Assembly (NCBI GenBank): GCA_009837445.1
Contig: VXTM01000015.1
Coordinates: forward strand, 55,276 to 119,275
DNA length: 64,000 bases
Source of the DNA: Acidimicrobiaceae bacterium
GTDB taxonomy: Bacteria > Actinomycetota > Acidimicrobiia > Acidimicrobiales > Aldehydirespiratoraceae
Reading direction: 5' to 3'
This document shows positions 1-7,950 of this stretch, piece by piece (the stretch's first letter is position 1; every line of letters starts with the position of its first letter). Position numbers and translations under genes: made by a program. The notes under the pieces are model-generated. The model saw nothing but the letters and a program-made list of their open reading frames with translations, searched no databases and was not told where the DNA came from.

Positions 1-57
1 CCTGTGACCGAGATCGTGACCGACCCTGCAACCCCCGCCGAAACCAGGAGCCTCTAG
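1..57 (+). CDS. nuoL: C-terminal tail of a gene entering from the left, probably NADH-quinone oxidoreductase subunit L
   Basis: The first frame is open from the first base and ends in TAG just before nuoM, giving only the last 18 residues (ending PAETRSL). The residues themselves identify nothing. The assignment rests on position: nuoL normally precedes nuoM directly, and the 9-bp gap here is typical of that junction. Confidence 0.55.
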   Translation, partial: PVTEIVTDPATPAETRSL

Positions 58-66
58 GACCGAACC

Positions 67-1614
67 ATGACCGACTTTCTCAATGATTGGGGCCTCACCC
101 TCGTCACCTTCGTCCCGCTGATCGGGGCGCTGGTGATGATGGCGGTCCCCGCCGCCGAGGAGAAGATGCTCAAGCAGCTGGCCCTGCTGTCGTCGCTGGT
201 GGCGATGGTGATCGGCGGGCTGCTGATGCTCGACTTCGACTACGGCAACGCCGGGGCCCTCCAGTACGTGGTGGACGCTCGTTGGATCGAGGTCATCAAC
301 AGCCGCTACATCCTCGGGCTGGACGGGATCTCGCTGCCGCTCATGGCGCTCACCCTGGTGGTGGTGCCGCTTTGCGTCATCTACTCGTGGGACCACATAC
401 CCGAGCCCGGCAACCCCAAGGCGTTCTTCATCCTGATGCTCATCCTCGAGACGGGCATGGTGGGCACCTTCGTGGCCCAGGATCTGATCCTGTTCTTCGT
501 GTTCTTCGAGGTCGTGCTGCTGCCCATGTTCTTCATGATCGCGGTGTGGGGCGGCGAGAACCGGCGCTACGCCTCGATCAAGTTCTTCCTGTTCACGCTG
601 TTCGGCTCGGCGCTGATGCTGCTGTCGTTCCTGGCGCTGTTCTTCCTGTCCACCGACCCGGCCACCGGCGAGTCGCTGCGGACCTTCGACATGCGGGTGC
701 TGACCGAGGTGGCCGGCGCCGGCATCCTGGGCTCCACCCAGATCTGGATCTTCGCCGGCATGTTCATCGGCTTCGGGGTGAAGGTGCCGATGTTCCCGTT
801 CCATACCTGGCTGCCGGACGCCCATACCGAGGCGCCCACGGTGGGGTCGGTGATCCTGGCCGCGATCCTGTTGAAGCTCGGCACTTACGGGTTCGTGCGA
901 ATCGCGGTGCCCATGCTCCCCGAAGGCGCCGAGTCGTGGGCGCCGTGGATCGGCCTGCTGGCGGTGATCGGTATCATCTACGGCGCGCTGGGATGCCTGG
1001 CCCAGACCGACATGAAGCGCCTCATCGCGTTTTCGTCGGTGGCCCACATGGGCTTCGTGATGCTCGGCATCGCCACCCTCACCGACTTCGGGATCAACGC
1101 GGCCATCTTCGGCATGGTCGCCCACGGGATCATCACCGGGATGCTGTTCTTCCTGGCCGGCTCGGTGAAGGAGCGCTACCACACCCTCGAGATCCGCCGC
1201 CTGGGCGGGATGCTGGTCCAGGCGCCCCGGATGGGCTGGATCCTGGGTTTCTGCTCGATGGCGTCGCTGGGGCTTCCGGGCCTGGCCGGCTTCTGGGGCG
1301 AGTTCCCGGCCATCCTGTCGGCCTACTCGCCGGCGGAGGGCCTGCCGGTCGAGACCTTCCGGACCTACATGGTGGTGGCCGCGGTGGGCACCGTCCTGGC
1401 CGCCGGCTACCTGCTGTGGCTGCTCCAGCGCACCGCTATGGGGGCGCCCAGAGAGGAGTTCGCCGACAGCGACGACATCGTCGACGTGACCCGCCTCGAG
1501 TGGATCTCATGGGCGCCGCTGCTGGTGGGGATCATCCTGTTCGGGGTGGCGCCCGGCCTGATCTTCGACGTCACCGACCCGGCCGTGGTCGGCCTGCTGG
1601 CGTCCGGAGGCTGA
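67..1614 (+). CDS. nuoM: NADH-quinone oxidoreductase subunit M
   Basis: This is an antiporter-like proton-pumping membrane subunit of respiratory complex I. The 515-residue length and the many hydrophobic segments (about 14 transmembrane helices) fit NuoM. Diagnostic stretches are FFEVVLLPMFFMIAVWGG, with the conserved transmembrane glutamate, and PFHTWLPDAHTEAPTVGS in the middle of the protein, the signature of the proton-translocating Mrp/Nuo family. It starts with ATG 9 bp after the upstream stop, behind a weak AGGA. It lies between the nuoL tail and nuoN in the usual order, so it is the end of a nuo operon. Confidence 0.97.
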   Translation: MTDFLNDWGLTLVTFVPLIGALVMMAVPAAEEKMLKQLALLSSLVAMVIGGLLMLDFDYGNAGALQYVVDARWIEVINSRYILGLDGISLPLMALTLVVVPLCVIYSWDHIPEPGNPKAFFILMLILETGMVGTFVAQDLILFFVFFEVVLLPMFFMIAVWGGENRRYASIKFFLFTLFGSALMLLSFLALFFLSTDPATGESLRTFDMRVLTEVAGAGILGSTQIWIFAGMFIGFGVKVPMFPFHTWLPDAHTEAPTVGSVILAAILLKLGTYGFVRIAVPMLPEGAESWAPWIGLLAVIGIIYGALGCLAQTDMKRLIAFSSVAHMGFVMLGIATLTDFGINAAIFGMVAHGIITGMLFFLAGSVKERYHTLEIRRLGGMLVQAPRMGWILGFCSMASLGLPGLAGFWGEFPAILSAYSPAEGLPVETFRTYMVVAAVGTVLAAGYLLWLLQRTAMGAPREEFADSDDIVDVTRLEWISWAPLLVGIILFGVAPGLIFDVTDPAVVGLLASGG

Positions 1615-1653
1615 CCTGTGCCAATGCACTCCGCCTTCGCCTCCAGCCTGTCC

Positions 1654-1705
1654 CGAAATTGGCGACCAATTGGGTACTGCACACCCGGAATCCGCACCAA
1701 TTTCG
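1654..1705. repeat. Inverted repeat in the nuoM-nuoN gap
   Basis: CGAAATTGG (1654-1662) and its exact reverse complement CCAATTTCG (1697-1705) flank a 34-nt loop that itself contains the palindrome CCAATTGG. The gap is 122 bp, long for neighbouring nuo genes. The AT-containing arms stand out from the GC-rich surroundings. It could be an mRNA hairpin that adjusts nuoN expression or a regulator site; nothing here separates these. Confidence 0.5.
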
Positions 1706-1736
1706 TGGTCGCTAGCCGAAGCGGAACCGACCGCTG

Positions 1737-3260
1737 ATGCTCGGCTCGGTGCTGACTCTGGCCTTCGAGCGGCCGGCGATCGACTGGCACGCGGTCGCGC
1801 CCGAGCTGACCCTGCTCGGCTTCGGGGCGCTGCTGACGCTGGTGGACATCGTCTGGCTGGAACGGGGCCGGGCGGTGGTCTCCGCGCTGGCGTCGTTCGG
1901 GCTGCTGGCGTCGATGGTGCCGGTACTGACCCTGGCGTGGGACGGTGCCGACCGCTCGACGTTCTGGGGCGCCTACGTGGTCGACGACTACGCCTTGGTG
2001 ATGAAGGCCGTGTTCCTGCTGGCCGGGTATGTGGTGGTACTGCTGTCCACCAACTACATCGCCGAGGGCGACTACTGGGAGAACGAGTACTACCAGATGG
2101 TGCTCTCCGCGGTGCTGGGCATGGTGGTGATGGCCTCGGCCCGCGATCTGGTGACCATCTTCGTGGCCCTGGAGTTGCTGTCCATCCCGGCCTACCTGAT
2201 GGCCACGTGGCGCAAGCGGGACCTGCGCAGCAACGAAGCCGGCTTGAAGTACTACCTGATGGGGGTGTTCGCCTCAGCGGTGCTGCTCTACGGTATGTCG
2301 CTGCTGTACGGCGCCACCGGCTCGACCATGCTCACCGACATCGACGCCGCGGTCTCGGGTGACGGGGCGCCGCTGGCGGTGGTGACCCTCGGCGTGATCT
2401 TCGTGGTGGTCGGCTTCGGGTTCAAGGTGTCGGCGTTCCCGTTCCACACCTGGGCGCCCGACACCTACGAGGGCGCGCCCACACCGGTTACGGCGTTCTT
2501 GTCGGTGGCCTCGAAGGCGGCCGGGTTCGTGGCGTTGCTGTCGCTGGTGTTCGTGGGCTTCTGGGGGCGGGCCGACGTGTACCAGCCGCTGATGTGGGTG
2601 TTGGCCGCGGCGTCGATGTTCGGCGGGAACCTGATGGCGCTGCGCCAGACCAACCTGGTGCGGCTGCTGGCCTACTCTGGGGTGGCCCAGGCCGGGTACA
2701 TGCTGGCGCCGCTGGCGGTGGCGGGGGAGTCGCTGGCGACCGCCGACGACGCCCTGTCGTCGGTGGTGACCTACCTGGCCATCTACGCGGCCATGAACCT
2801 GGGCGCCTTCGCGGTGATCATCGCGGTGGCCCGCCGCACCGCCTCGGCCGAAATCGACTGCTACAAGGGCCTGTTCCGCTACTCGCCGGGCCTGGCCGTG
2901 GCCATGACGATCTTCCTGATGGCTCTGGCCGGCATCCCCCCGCTGGGCGGCTGGTTCGCCAAGTTCGAGATCGTGCTGGCCCTGCTCTCGCCGGGCACCG
3001 CCTGGGGGGTGGCCCTAGGCGTGATCGTGGCCGTCAACTCGGTGATCGCCCTCTACTACTACGCGAGGATCGCGAGCCACATGTGGGTAGAAGCCCCGCC
3101 CGAGTCTGCCGACTTCGACACGACCACCCCCATCAAGCCCCCCACCTCAGTCTCAGCCGCCCTGGTCATCACCGGCGCAGCCACCCTCGCCTTCGGCATC
3201 CTCCCCCAATGGGTAGGCCACTTCACCGACGTAACCCTGGTAGTAGCCCTCCCCGGCTGA
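1737..3260 (+). CDS. nuoN: NADH-quinone oxidoreductase subunit N
   Basis: Third antiporter-like membrane subunit of complex I, 507 residues, with about 14 hydrophobic helices. The core motif FKVSAFPFHTWAPDTYEGAP is characteristic of NuoN (TWAPDVYEG-type), with lysines and glutamates in membrane segments placed as in proton-pumping members. It is the last nuo gene. The ATG start follows a GCTG context without a strong ribosome site. The 3' end shows a run of T- and C-ending codons not seen earlier in the gene; the cause is unknown. No terminator was recognised before the convergent toxin gene. Confidence 0.97.
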   Translation: MLGSVLTLAFERPAIDWHAVAPELTLLGFGALLTLVDIVWLERGRAVVSALASFGLLASMVPVLTLAWDGADRSTFWGAYVVDDYALVMKAVFLLAGYVVVLLSTNYIAEGDYWENEYYQMVLSAVLGMVVMASARDLVTIFVALELLSIPAYLMATWRKRDLRSNEAGLKYYLMGVFASAVLLYGMSLLYGATGSTMLTDIDAAVSGDGAPLAVVTLGVIFVVVGFGFKVSAFPFHTWAPDTYEGAPTPVTAFLSVASKAAGFVALLSLVFVGFWGRADVYQPLMWVLAAASMFGGNLMALRQTNLVRLLAYSGVAQAGYMLAPLAVAGESLATADDALSSVVTYLAIYAAMNLGAFAVIIAVARRTASAEIDCYKGLFRYSPGLAVAMTIFLMALAGIPPLGGWFAKFEIVLALLSPGTAWGVALGVIVAVNSVIALYYYARIASHMWVEAPPESADFDTTTPIKPPTSVSAALVITGAATLAFGILPQWVGHFTDVTLVVALPG

Positions 3261-3362
3261 CGAAGCACGTGATCACCGCGGAGCAGTGCGTTAGGACAAG
3301 AGAGACATGAGCAAGGCCAGGACAGCCTTGACTGGCGGCATCCGGGACTTGCTCGATCAGGG

Positions 3363-3686
3363 TCAATAGCGGATGTCTAGGGCGTAGCGGAGTGCTCGGT
3401 CGAGTTCTGCCTGCTTGAGTTCGTCGAGGTGACCTGTGGGGTCGCGGTCCACGCTCCACTTGGGGATAGTCACTATGTTGTCGCAGTTGATGACGCACGG
3501 TTCGTGGAGGCCCTGATCGGGTCCGATGGGCACCTCCGAGTCGATGCCCCGCACTGTGCGGGTGATGGGCGCGCAAGTGACAGAGGTTCGCACGCTCGCG
3601 GCGGCGTCCCTGGTGAGGACGCAGACCGGCCGTCGCCCGGCCGGCTCGCCGAGGTCGGCCCAGTAGATCTCGCCTCGGGCTACCAC
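3363..3686 (-). CDS. mazF: MazF/PemK-type mRNA interferase toxin
   Basis: A 107-residue protein starting GEIYWADLGEP, then RRPVCVLTRDAA and PITRTVRGIDSEVPIG. These are the standard beta-barrel blocks of the MazF/PemK family, which cuts RNA at short sequence motifs. The catalytic arginine (RPVCVLTRD) and the following threonine/serine region are present. The start is GTG and overlaps the end of the upstream antitoxin gene by 7 bases, so the two are co-translated. It lies tail to tail with nuoN. It could be chromosomal and intact; no disruption is seen. Confidence 0.9.
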   Translation of the reverse strand: MVARGEIYWADLGEPAGRRPVCVLTRDAAASVRTSVTCAPITRTVRGIDSEVPIGPDQGLHEPCVINCDNIVTIPKWSVDRDPTGHLDELKQAELDRALRYALDIRY

Positions 3687-3931
3687 TCAGGCACTGTACG
3701 GGCCGCGAGGCGCGCCGCGGACTCGATGAGCGCAGGATCCTCGGGCTGGCGGCGATAGGCGTCGACTAGGCGCCGGTCGGCCGCCAGACGCTCGTCGGCA
3801 TCAATCACGGCCAGCGCGCCCTCTCGCAACAGCGCGGAACGGCTGGTACCCCGAGTCCGAGCGATCTCGTCGAGCTGGCCGACTAGGTCGTCATCGAGCT
3901 GCACCAGTACTTCTCGCCGAGCCATAACCAT
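3680..3931 (-). CDS. Ribbon-helix-helix antitoxin of the MazF pair
   Basis: An 83-residue protein with an N-terminal RHH strand (REVLVQLDDDLVGQLDEIA) followed by RGTSRSALLREGALAVI, the classic CopG/MetJ DNA-binding fold, and a C-terminal tail ending ESAARLAARTVPEW that should wrap the toxin. ATG at 3931 is preferred because GGGA lies six bases upstream; a second ATG two codons later is possible. It precedes and overlaps the toxin gene, the normal order. It probably represses its own operon together with the toxin. Confidence 0.88.
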   Translation of the reverse strand: MVMARREVLVQLDDDLVGQLDEIARTRGTSRSALLREGALAVIDADERLAADRRLVDAYRRQPEDPALIESAARLAARTVPEW

Positions 3932-3946
3932 ATGATATCCCATATG
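3929..3946. promoter_or_regulatory. Candidate operator of the toxin-antitoxin operon
   Basis: Two CATATG palindromes lie 12 bp apart (3929-3934 and 3941-3946) around GATATCC, directly over the antitoxin start. RHH antitoxins typically bind paired short palindromes at this place. This is an inference from position and symmetry. Confidence 0.5.
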
Positions 3947-3972
3947 TGAGCGTCGTGCAGCCGGCGCGGTGG

Positions 3973-5259
3973 TTAGCGGGGGTGTAGTTGCACTATGCAG
4001 GGTTCGGCGGCTCGGGCTACGCCGCCGATCTGGCCCGGCTTGGGCGAGGCGTGGCTGAACCTCGGCTCCAAGTCGAAAGCCCCGAACAGGCGCTCGATCA
4101 CCCGCACCATCGCAGTCACCGAGAACGGGCGGGCCGGGCAGGCGTGCACGCCGTGGCCGAAGGTGGTGACCGCCTCCGCGGGGAGTCCAGCGGGCGACGC
4201 CAGCGAGCGTCCCTGCCACCTGTCGGGATCGTAGCGGTCGAGCCCGGGCGCACCGGCCAGGTTCGTCAGTGGCAGGAAGGTGGCCAGCGTTGCCCCGGGC
4301 GACACGTCGTACGCCACGGAGCCGTCGTTCACCGTGACCGGCGCCAGAACGGAGCGCAACATGATTGACCGCTGGCCGATGCGGGTGGACTCGAGCACGC
4401 AGCGCGACGCAAGATCCCGGTCGCGGCCGTCCGCGGCCCTGATCCGGGCCAGCACGGCAGGATGCTGCACCAGGTGCAGCAGCGACCATCCGAGCGCCGC
4501 GAACATGTTCGACATCGAGGCCAGATGCACCAGGATCACGTCCCGGGCGATGCCGCCTAGCCGCTCCTGCCCGGTCGTGCCAGCCCATTTCCCGATGATC
4601 GTGCCCAGCAGGTCGTCACCGGGCGAGTCGCGGGCCGCGACGGACTCGGCGATGATCTGTTCGGCCGCGGCCATCGCCTCGTACTCCGGGGCCTTGCCCG
4701 ATCGCGCCACCTCCCGCATCCGGGTGGGGACCACGAACGCCTCGGCGCCGTCGAGCGCGTCCAGCGCGACGATCAGCTCGTCGAAGCGCGGTGAGTCCAG
4801 GATCTCCATTCCGGCCCAGCTGGCCAGGCCCATGCTGTGGCCGAGACGGCGGGTGAACTCGAACAGTTCGATCTCGTCGCCGAGGCTCAGTCCACCGAGC
4901 CGCCGCGAGATGGCCTCCTCCAGCGCGTCGAGGTAGCCGCGCACATCGGTGCGCCCGAACAGCTCGTGGGGCAGCGTGCGGCGGCCCTCGAACAGTTCGT
5001 GGGGCAGTTTGCGCACCAGCATCTTCCAATCGGCGATGCCCTTGCTGGCGGTCTGCTCGGGCACGGCGTAGAACTCCTGCAGGCCCTGGGCCGAGAACAG
5101 GAACAGGTAGCGGTCGTCGCCGCTGTCGATCACGAACGTGTCGCCGCAGTGCGACCGGGCGGCGCCGATGGCGGCCACAGTGTCGGCGACCGGTCCGTCC
5201 CACGGCATCACGCAGTCCGCAACCGGTGGCATCGGCTCGATCGAGGGAGGAACGCCCAT
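3973..5259 (-). CDS. Cytochrome P450, atypical, without the oxygen-activating Thr
   Basis: A 428-residue haem-thiolate protein. The ExxR pair is E290-R293 (LESTRIGQR) and the haem loop is FGHGVHACPAR with Cys374. The I-helix reads HLASMSNMFAALGW (about 246-258) instead of the usual (A/G)Gx(E/D)T(T/S), so the acid-alcohol pair that protonates the iron-peroxo intermediate is missing. The spacing A-S-x-x-N-x-x-x-A-x-x-W resembles what I remember of the CYP7/CYP8 families. Such P450s often rearrange substrates or use peroxides. ATG at 5259 is preferred for its GGTGAAG; GTG at 5274 is possible and overlaps the stop of a tiny upstream frame. Confidence 0.85.
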   Translation of the reverse strand: MGVPPSIEPMPPVADCVMPWDGPVADTVAAIGAARSHCGDTFVIDSGDDRYLFLFSAQGLQEFYAVPEQTASKGIADWKMLVRKLPHELFEGRRTLPHELFGRTDVRGYLDALEEAISRRLGGLSLGDEIELFEFTRRLGHSMGLASWAGMEILDSPRFDELIVALDALDGAEAFVVPTRMREVARSGKAPEYEAMAAAEQIIAESVAARDSPGDDLLGTIIGKWAGTTGQERLGGIARDVILVHLASMSNMFAALGWSLLHLVQHPAVLARIRAADGRDRDLASRCVLESTRIGQRSIMLRSVLAPVTVNDGSVAYDVSPGATLATFLPLTNLAGAPGLDRYDPDRWQGRSLASPAGLPAEAVTTFGHGVHACPARPFSVTAMVRVIERLFGAFDLEPRFSHASPKPGQIGGVARAAEPCIVQLHPR

Positions 5260-5270
5260 GCTCACAATCT

Positions 5271-5375
5271 TCACCCGTCGTCGAGTTCGTCGAGTAGGGC
5301 GAGAACCTCGCCGATGTGGGTGACATCCATCTTCAGGCCATCGTCGGCCAGAGTCACGGTTGTGCGCACGCTCAC
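5271..5375 (-). CDS. Possible 34-residue leader peptide ahead of the P450 gene
   Basis: A short GTG-started frame encodes a peptide with VRTTVTLADDGLKMDVTHIG near its N-terminus. Its TGA stop overlaps the alternative P450 start in a GTGA arrangement, the coupling seen elsewhere in this window. The first residues recall RHH antitoxin N-termini (MRTTVTL), so it may be a truncated antitoxin instead of a functional leader. Evidence is limited to overlap, position and composition. Confidence 0.3.
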   Translation of the reverse strand: MSVRTTVTLADDGLKMDVTHIGEVLALLDELDDG

Positions 5376-5399
5376 AACATAACATCTTGATGCGCTATA

Positions 5400-5415
5400 T
5401 TGCATAATAATGCAA
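5400..5415. promoter_or_regulatory. Palindromic AT-rich site upstream of the P450 gene
   Basis: TTGCATAATAATGCAA is an inverted repeat (TTGCAT/ATGCAA, 4-bp spacer) in the AT-rich stretch between the P450 and the divergent midA gene. It looks like an operator or part of a promoter for the minus-strand genes. Confidence 0.4.
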
Positions 5416-5530
5416 CCCTCCCACGGCTATCCTTCCCCAGCAATGAGTCCGCGGATGGCTCTAGTGACCGTCGCCGGGTCGGGGCGGGCCGAGCCGCGGC
5501 TCTGGCACTGGCCGGCGGGCTGACCGAGCC

Positions 5531-6628
5531 GTGCTGTTGGTGACGGTCGGGCAGCGGCTCGCCAGCAGGATCGCGGCCCGGGGGCCGATCCCGGTGTCGG
5601 AGTATGTCGAGGCCTGCCTCTACGACCCCGACGGCGGCTTCTATATGCGGGGCGGGCGCGCCGGCGGACGCTCCGGCCACTTCCTGACCGCGCCCGAGGT
5701 GGGGCCGCTGTTCGGGGCGGTCCTGGCCCGAGCCCTCGACGGATGGTGGGCGCAGCTGGGCGAGCCCGCGCCGTTCACGGTGATCGACTGGGGCGCGGGG
5801 CCGGGCACCCTGGCCCGCTCGGTGGTGGCCGCGGAGCCTCGCTGCCTGTCCGCGGGCGCGCTGGAGTGGATCGCGCTCGAGCGGTCGCCGGCGCAGCGGG
5901 CCCTGCACCCCGACCACCCGGCGGTCAGGAGCGCAGCCCGGCTGTCTGACGTGTTGCCGCAGCCCGCGCAAGCAGGCGTGGTGATGGCCAACGAACTGCT
6001 CGACAACCTCCCCTTCGACATCGTCCGCCGCACCGCCGGCGGCTGGGAGGAGCTGCGCGTCGCCGCCGGTGAGGCCGCAGGCCGGCGCGGGTTCTCGCTA
6101 GTCGGGGAGCCGGCGCCGGACGAATTCGTGGCAGGTTTGCCGGACCTGGCGGTCGGGGCACGGGTACCGGTTCAACGAGAGGCTCGCGACTGGGTGGCCG
6201 GCGCGCACCAGGCGCTCGGAGCGGGCTGGATCGTGGCTCTCGACTACGGCGCCGACACCCGGACTCTGGCCGAGCGGGCCGGTCCATCGGATGATCCCGG
6301 CGCCGGGCTGGGCTGGCTGCGGACTCACCGACACCATCAGGGCGGCTCGTCGTGGCTCGCAGAGCCTGGGTCATGCGACATCGCCACCGACGTCGACCTC
6401 GATCAGGTTCAGGCGGACCACCGGGCGGCTGTGTGCTCCCAGGCCGAGTTCCTGCGCGACCACGGCATCGAGGACCTGGTGGCCGAGGGCCGGGCCGCCT
6501 GGGACGACCGCGCCGCCGTTGGCGACCTGATGGCGATGCGGGCCCGCAGCCGGACCTCGGAGGCCGAGGCCCTGCTGGATCCGGCCGGCATGGGCGCTTT
6601 CAGCGCGCTGGTCTGGACAGTCGGATGA
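5531..6628 (+). CDS. SAM-dependent methyltransferase of the MidA/NDUFAF7 family
   Basis: A 365-residue protein with the family N-terminus (IPVSEYVEACLYDPDGGFY), the GHFLTAPEVGPLFG block and a SAM-binding motif I, DWGAGPGTLARSV. Then comes MANELLDNLPFDIV, the conserved NELLDxxP signature of COG1565. In mitochondria NDUFAF7 dimethylates an arginine of a complex I core subunit during assembly; bacterial roles are less certain. The nearby nuoM-nuoN makes a complex I connection attractive but is only context. Start GTG at 5531; GTG at 5540 is also possible. Confidence 0.85.
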   Translation: MLLVTVGQRLASRIAARGPIPVSEYVEACLYDPDGGFYMRGGRAGGRSGHFLTAPEVGPLFGAVLARALDGWWAQLGEPAPFTVIDWGAGPGTLARSVVAAEPRCLSAGALEWIALERSPAQRALHPDHPAVRSAARLSDVLPQPAQAGVVMANELLDNLPFDIVRRTAGGWEELRVAAGEAAGRRGFSLVGEPAPDEFVAGLPDLAVGARVPVQREARDWVAGAHQALGAGWIVALDYGADTRTLAERAGPSDDPGAGLGWLRTHRHHQGGSSWLAEPGSCDIATDVDLDQVQADHRAAVCSQAEFLRDHGIEDLVAEGRAAWDDRAAVGDLMAMRARSRTSEAEALLDPAGMGAFSALVWTVG

Positions 6629-6685
6629 GACCTGACGGTCGTGTACACGGCAGGGGCACCTCGCAGCGATCCGGTCCAGCGCGGA

Positions 6686-7087
6686 TCAGTCCTTGGCTTC
6701 GGTCCATTCGTTGATGGCGGCCTCGCAGGGGCCTATCAGGGGGGCGACCACGGGGTAGCCGGCGTAGGGTGCCAGCATTATCAGGGTCTCGCGCAGCTGG
6801 TCGGGGGTCAGCTCGCCCCGCTTGAGGGCTGACTGGGCCTGAAGCTTCCACACGTCGGTGGAGCCCCGGGCCGCGATCACGCCCATGATGAGCAGGCGCC
6901 GGTCCCGGATCGACAGCACGTCGCGGTCCCAGACCTCGGCGAACAGGCTCCGCATCATCACGTCGTTGAAGGCCATGGTCCCCTCGGGCAGGGCCGGAAC
7001 CTCCCCTTGGTAGACCTCGGTCACCATGGCAACGCCCCGCTCGTAGGTGTCGCCAGAGGGCGTGTCGGTGCAGTTGTCGGTGCTCAT
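6686..7087 (-). CDS. Carboxymuconolactone decarboxylase-like protein
   Basis: A 133-residue, mostly helical protein with the CMD fold: FAEVWDRDVLSIRDRRLLIMG, then KLQAQSALKRGELTPDQLRE and APYAGYPVVAPLI. It lacks the CxxC of AhpD peroxidases, so it belongs with the gamma-carboxymuconolactone decarboxylase-like branch, whose members are often of unknown activity. Its ATG overlaps the stop of the upstream dehydrogenase gene (ATGA), making it the third gene of a P450-dehydrogenase-CMD operon. The substrate is unknown. Confidence 0.82.
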   Translation of the reverse strand: MSTDNCTDTPSGDTYERGVAMVTEVYQGEVPALPEGTMAFNDVMMRSLFAEVWDRDVLSIRDRRLLIMGVIAARGSTDVWKLQAQSALKRGELTPDQLRETLIMLAPYAGYPVVAPLIGPCEAAINEWTEAKD

Positions 7088-7950
7088 TGGGACTCCTCGT
7101 TGTCCTCGTGGACGTTGTAGACGGCGGGCATGGCGCGGCGCACAGCGTCGAGAAGGGTGCTCGCGCCGGGCCGGGTGCGACCCACCTCCAGCGCCAGCGA
7201 CAGATCCTTGGTGGCGATCCCGGCCTGGGTCTCCAGCATGGTCCGCAGCTCGCCCCGGATGTGCTCGTCGGGTATCCCCAGCAGGGCGCAGTACTGCTCG
7301 GTCAGCGCCCCGAGCTGGCCCATCGACCGCCATGCCTCCAGGAGCGCGGCCGGCTCGCCGCCGGTGCTGGTCACCATGTCGTGGGCGGTGGCGGCCGCCG
7401 CGAACTGGGCGTAGGTCATCACGTTGATGGCGATCTTCAGCGCCGCGCCCGCGCCCACCGGCCCGGCGTCGATGAGCGTGCCCGCATAGACCTCGAGCAG
7501 CTCCCGTGCGGCGGGGGGCATGTCCGCCAGCCCGCCGGCCAGCACCGTCAAGTTGCCTTCCCGGGCGTTGCCGGCACCGCCAGCCACGGAGGCGTCGAAC
7601 ACGGTGACCCCCCACTCGGTGGCGGCGGCCCGCGCCGCCAGCACCGTGGCGGGGTGAACGGTGGAGTGGATGAGCACGCACAGACGCTCATGGGAGCCCT
7701 CGACGATTCCGCCTGGGCCGGACAGCACGGCTTCGATGTGAGCCGCGGCGGGAACACAGACGCTCACGACGTCGCTCACGCGGGCCACCTCGGCCGCGTC
7801 GGCCGCTGCCGCTGCGCCATGAGCCACGGCGGCCTCCACCGCGGCGGGATCGAGGTCGTGGACCGTGACCGGTCCGCTGCCGTGGCGGATCAGGTTCTCG
7901 GCCATGGCTGAGCCCATCATGCCCAGCCCGATGTAGCCGTAGCCGGTCAA
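7084..7950 (-). CDS. NAD(P)-dependent beta-hydroxyacid dehydrogenase, 3-hydroxyisobutyrate dehydrogenase family
   Basis: A 288-residue protein with the N-terminal Rossmann motif GYIGLGMMGSAMAENL and the substrate-binding DASVAGGAGNAREGNLTV (family DAPVSGG-type). The catalytic lysine lies in GAALKIAINVM. The family oxidises 3-hydroxy acids such as 3-hydroxyisobutyrate or tartronate semialdehyde, and some members reduce imines. The TTG start overlaps the P450 stop (TTGA), so translation is coupled. In this operon it may oxidise an alcohol made by the P450; the substrate cannot be read from the sequence. Confidence 0.88.
   Translation of the reverse strand: MTGYGYIGLGMMGSAMAENLIRHGSGPVTVHDLDPAAVEAAVAHGAAAAADAAEVARVSDVVSVCVPAAAHIEAVLSGPGGIVEGSHERLCVLIHSTVHPATVLAARAAATEWGVTVFDASVAGGAGNAREGNLTVLAGGLADMPPAARELLEVYAGTLIDAGPVGAGAALKIAINVMTYAQFAAAATAHDMVTSTGGEPAALLEAWRSMGQLGALTEQYCALLGIPDEHIRGELRTMLETQAGIATKDLSLALEVGRTRPGASTLLDAVRRAMPAVYNVHEDNEESQ

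Noticed and set aside
87..1715. A 542-codon plus-strand frame across nuoM
   Set aside because: Wrong frame of nuoM; Arg/Gly/Pro/His-rich noise without membrane helices.
3932..4588. Upstream extension of the antitoxin frame
   Set aside because: It runs through the P450 C-terminus out of frame; RHH homology and a ribosome site support the short start.
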